Assembly (NCBI GenBank): GCA_013398955.1
Contig: VWPU01017432.1
Span: 1 to 64,000, forward strand
DNA: 64,000 bases
Direction of reading: 5' to 3'
From: Callaeas wilsoni
Taxonomy: Eukaryota > Chordata > Aves > Passeriformes > Callaeidae
Position 1 is the first letter of the stretch. The number at the start of each line of letters is the position of its first letter. Shown here in pieces: positions 54,501 to 60,500 of this stretch. The notes below the pieces were generated by a model. That model was not told where the DNA came from. It did no database searches and saw only the letters and a program-made list of their open reading frames with translations. The position numbers were made by a program, and so were the translations under genes.

Positions 54501-57500
54501 GGGAAGTGTTCAGTTTCTTGTATCCTCATCACTCTTTTTAATGTGTTTTCATGTTTTAAGCCACTGGTTAGTGAAGCTAAATTAGCTGTTGGAAATATAA
54601 AGCCAGAGGCTTTGCTAGAAATCCGGTCACTACGGATGCCCCCTGACATAATCAGAGACATTCTAGAGGGAGTTCTGCGGCTGATGGGGATTTTTGATAC
54701 ATCATGGGTGAGCATGAAGAGGTGAGAATTTTATTTATGCTTTAAAATTAAACATTAGTTTACAATATGAACTACATTCTATTGTATTCAGGAATCTCGT
54801 GTGCTCAGCATTCCTTGATTTCATATGGAAATAACCTTTTCAACATTTGTTTATTCATTACTTAGTTATTTAATTCTTCTTACAGTTTCTTGGCCAAAAG
54901 AAGTGTAAGGGAGGACATAGGATCATTTGATGCCCGTAATATTCCAAAAGAAATACGAGAGAGTGTTGAAGAACTTCTTTCTAAAAACAGAGCATCTTTT
55001 GATCCAAAGGTAATTCCTAATTGCATTATGTAAAATGAAAACAAGACCGAAAAAAGACCAAAATAAAAGACATGATTGCATCGTTTGCCAACATAAATTT
55101 TAGGATGAACTTAAGTTAGAGAAAAAGTGATGAATTCTGTTTACAGAATTTGTCAATATAAACAGATAAAGGGGTAGCAGAGATTACTCTGTTGCATACA
55201 GTCTCCTAAAGTGAGAATTTGGTTGGTGGGTGAGAAGGGGTGGAGTAAAAAGTCATTATGGAGTCGAGTACTCAAAAGATTTTTCTGCTGCTGTAAGTTA
55301 AAACTCAGACCAAGGAATTTTAACTGGCTCCTTTGGCCTCCTTGTAACAGTAAGAGTCTAATGAATCATTCATTAGTTTAAAACTTGTTAATTTCAGTTT
55401 AGCTTCATAGTTATAAAGATACCCATTGTGGTTTTTTACATGGATTGATGGCCTGCAGTATAATCTTAGTAACAATTTAAAAGATTAGTTCATTAGAAGA
55501 GTTGGCTTATTAGCATGTTTAAGTTGGTAACTAGAAAATCTGTTGCAGTTACTTATCCTGTGTTTATCTCTTCTACATTATACTTCAAGGACTTTCTTGT
55601 AGTAACTTTTCTTGTACTGAATTTTTCAGAATGCTAAACGAGCCAGTGCTGCAGCTGCTCCATTAGCAGCTTGGGTGAATGCCAACATCCAGTATTCCCA
55701 TGTCCTAGAACGAATTCAGCCTTTGGAAAAAGAAAAGGCTGGCTTGGAAGCGTAAGTTAGACTCTATTACAAAATAAGTGGTTTTGATTCCAGTGGTGAT
55801 GGGTGAAACTAAAGCTGCCAGGGAGGAATCTGAGTATGAGGAAAGGCTTCTTTACTTGAGGGTGGCAGAGCACTGGAACAAGCTGCCAGAGTGGTTGTGG
55901 AGTCTCCTCCTCTGATGATGTTAAAATGGTGCCTGGACACGATCCTACTTTAGCAGGGGGGTTGGACTGGATGATCTCCAGAGGCACTTTCCCACCCTAA
56001 CCATTCTTTGATTCTGTGTGAATTGAAGTTTATTAAAAACAAAAGATAAAAGATAATCTCATCTGTAGATAATACAACATACACACTGAGACAGAAGAAG
56101 TAAGTATGCAATAGTTTCTATTTCCTGGAAGCTATGCCTCGGATTTTTTTGTACAATCTTGAGTTACCTGTCTCAGCTGAATGCTGTCAGGGAGAAATTA
56201 GCATCACAGGTATGCTTAAAATTTACTCTCTCAGTGAAACCTATGCTATTTTATGAGATATACAGTTCCTCTTTTTTCAATCAAGCATTATCAGTTTCTT
56301 CTTAGGATCAGAAAGATAAGACATTGTCCTGTGACCATCCATAGCCTGAAGAATCTGTACTGATTGTTTTTCCAGGTCTTAAAATTCTGTATTGGAAGAA
56401 TTTTTTCTGATCTTTAAGAAGGGGGTGTTTGGTTTTCATTTTTAAAACTATGTGATGAGAAGTACTCCTAGCTTTTACATGTGAAAACATATATTTTAAT
56501 ATAAAACACAACGAAGAACATCTCTGAACTATCTCTATGTAAATTACTTTCCTGTTATATTTACTCTTTTTTTATTTTTCCTTTGGGTCCCTAGTCTTAA
56601 AATAAATGTTACATTTTTATAGTAATCTCAAGAAAACTGAAGACAGAAAACAGAAGTTAGAGGATCTTCTGAACTCTGTTGGTCAAAAAGTATTGGAACT
56701 GAAAGACAAGTAAGTTAGGTTTGTTTATTTCAAGATATAAATTAAAAACATGAATGATTTTACAGTATGAATAATGAATTTTATCTAAGGAAATGTAACT
56801 TCCTGTACTGCAGGATGTTTATGTCAGAATTAGTGATGCTTAGGCTATCTGTACTCTCAGTGGAGATAAATACTAATAGTTTACAGTTCATCTCCTTGAT
56901 CAGATGAAATAAATTCTCCTTAAAAGTACCTGCTTCTCACTACTGACTGTGTTGGTAGCCTTTATTGTAGCCATTGTAGATGTCAAAGGTAAACAGGATG
57001 TTTCTCATCTTCTGAATCACAGAGGACTTCAGTGACTCCTTAGGACTTTGGGAACATTCCTATACAAAACTTCTACTGATCACAGCTTGAAGAGAGGCAG
57101 TTCTATTTCTTTTAGGGTGGCCTACTTTTCTGACAGTTAGCTAGTTAGCTGTCTCCTTTTTTCTTAGCCTCTCATCAAGTACATGACTCACAGAAGCATA
57201 AAAATAGATCTGGTAAACGTTTATACTTTCTCCAAATTCTGTTTAATCCAAGTTTTTTAGTTTGATGTTTTTATTATGTACTTAGTATAGGAGATACTTT
57301 GCAACCTGACATATGTACATATTACTAAAAGTTATGTTTTCTAGTATGCAAAAAAAAAAAGATAATTCTTGAATTCTTGTAAATCAACTATACAGTGATT
57401 TTTTAGATAAATTAAATAATATATATTAGAGTTAAATATATTACTTTACAGACATTATATTATATTATATTATATTATATTATATTATATTATATTATAT

Positions 57501-60500
57501 TATATTATTTACATACTATATATAATATATTACTTTGAATAGGTGGATTAAATCTATTAATTATTTTAAATATTAATCAAACTAATTAGATAGTGAACAT
57601 TACAAGATAATACCTATACCATGCCTGGTTTTTAGGGCATGTTCTTTCTTCATATATAGTTTACAAAACAGACTACTGTGGATTGAACTGGAGTCACCCA
57701 TATGAATTAGTAATACTCTTTTTTAATACATAAAGTTTACCAAATAGTTAAAAATGTATGGTATGGCATTGAGCCTGCTGTTTTTCTGACTAGGTGCAGA
57801 ACAAAACTTTGCACAATCACAAAAATTGTCAGGCTGTTTAAGTAGAAGAAGGAATGATTTTCAGACATTATAGTCTATTTTTAAATAGATTTGAAATACA
57901 GACTATAATGTGATGTAATGAGATGCACCTGCGCATATATCTAAATTGTGTTAGCTGAAAGTCTAACAAGCCCATCTGCCGATTAGAAGCAGAAGACATA
58001 AAAAAAAGAACTGCTGCAGTTGTGTTCTTCAATAAGTGAGGATTCATTACAAATTCAATCAATTAAACTTCCTTGAAAATAACTGTTTCATAAGTTTAGT
58101 AGTTCATGATAGCAGTTACAAAGAGTATTTGTTTTACAGGTTCCAGAATAGAACAACAGAAGCAGCAAAACTTGAAGAAGAACTAAGTAAAGCTCAGAAA
58201 ACGTTGAAAGCTGCAGAGGTCCTGATAAATCAACTCGATAGGGAGCACGAAAGATGGAGCACACAGGTTAGTAAAAATTTTCATAAGTACATCTTACAGC
58301 TGATAATTTGAAAATACAATTTTTGCACTGCTTGGAGAATGTGAGTTACTGCCATTCTGCATGTCTCCCAGTGCACGTTTTTTGATTTCTCATTAGAAAA
58401 GAAAGCTTTCCTTTTTTCTGAAACTTCTTTTTACTTCACCATACTTATCAACTCACTACCAAATGTGTAAAAATCCCACAGTATTTAATAGAAAACATAC
58501 AAAATTCTGTGCTGGTTTTCAACCCCAAGAATGTAATTGTTATGATGACTGAACATGTCAGCAGTTCGACTCTCCAACTTGAGATACCGCTGAAAGGGAC
58601 AGATTTTAAACAATTACAGTCTTAAAATGTATCTCCTTTATGGCATTAGTGTTGGAAATATGCATATAGGTATACCCAAAATGTTGGGTTGCTTTTGAAG
58701 TCTTCACTTAAATTCTTGAAACTTTTCTGCTGCTGAAGTAGGGAAGGTAAGCATATCTTATTTTCTCAAATGATATATTTGAGAGAAACTGACAAGTCTT
58801 TGGAGACAGAGGCCTTCTACAGTCTGAAACAAAAAGGAAAATCTGAAGACATATAAGCTGAAAATAGCTGTCACCTCCAGAAGGCCATAAGTAACTGTCA
58901 TGGGTATCATAAACCAGAAGAAATCTTCATGCAGAAATACGTGGTCCTGTCTCTCCACTGATACCGAAAAAAGCCTAAATAATTAGACAAAATGCCTGCC
59001 TTTTGAAGAACCAAAGTTAAGGTTAGATGAATCCTTCTTGTAAGTCGACCACTATAGTGGAAAAAATTGGAAGATTTTCCTCTGAAAGCAGCTTTACAGC
59101 TGTTCCATCTGATATAGTAAGGATTGGATATATTTGAACCCCAGCGTTTAAGTGCTTCTAAAAGTGATTCCTCACAGTTTTTCATCCTGGTACATTAGGA
59201 AATTCAGACTATCTGTTGATGGTATGCTGTAGACTAAACTGGCAGATAGATTAATCAGGAGCTCATCCCATAATGAAGACAGTAATTTATCTCTCTTTAA
59301 GGTATGGAGGAAGCTATAAAAAGTTGCCTTTATTTGGTGTATCAGCATTTGTTTTTAACATCAGTTTGATTAAAGTAAAAAAAAAGTGACAGTACTTTGA
59401 AACCAATTATGGCAGTCACATATTATGTTGATACACTCTATTTTTCTCCAAAATACTGGAACATTTCAAAACAGGCTGATTTAGTGCAGATAAATTATTT
59501 GAAGATACATGATGAATATATTTTATCATGTAAGTGTGCAGTGAATAACAGTAAGTGCAATAGTTGCATATAGTATTTGTTATCTGTATACATATTGTAA
59601 GTTATACTTGCAGTCTGACTGTGACTAGGATCACATATTTCTTATTTTTCTTATTATAATACGATTTATCCATTTGCTTATAAATTGAACCGTTCATCAA
59701 ATTCATGGATTTTTAGCAGCTACATTCTCAGAAATATCTGTCCATGCCCTAGCCCAGAGCTGAAAGGAATTTTTCCCATACCTCCAAGTGTGTCTTAGCT
59801 TGGTATAGATACCTGAAATACAAGAAGATAAACCGTCTCAACCGTATTACCAATGGTAGGCAAACTTAATTCTGACATTTCAGTAAGTCATGAAATGTAT
59901 TAATGCGGTTTTTGTTTGCGAAACACCTATACATTCTGTACTTCTTTTTTTGAAGGTGTCGGAGATAACAGATGACCTGGCTACGTTGCCTAAAAGAGCT
60001 CAGTTAGCAGCTGCATTTATTACGTATCTTTCTGCTGCTCCTGAGGACCAGAGGAAAAACAGCTTGGATGAATGGACCAAATCAGCAGGCCTTGAAAGTA
60101 ATTTCGTGTGTGTGTTTGTCAGTGTCTGCATGCAAGTAATTAAGCTTGATTGAGGAAGTGAGAAATGCCAGTGAGTTCTAATGCACAGTGTCAATTGTCT
60201 TTGTGCTCCCAAATGAGAAGAGACATTTTGTTACTCAATAAATATTTCTATATACTGACAGACTGTTTCTTAGAATCATTCTATGAAATTATTAAGATTA
60301 TAAATATTTATAAGTATTCTATACTTATAGTCTTTGCTTAAAAAGAAAAGTTTACAAAAATGAATGTGTTCACATCAACTGTTGTAAATTTGCCAGTGCA
60401 TTCTGAATGCTTCTGCTTTTATAGTAATAATTTTTATCTGTGTGTTAGCAAAACCATTAAATATTTTTATGACATCAGCTACTTATTAATAATAAGTTTA

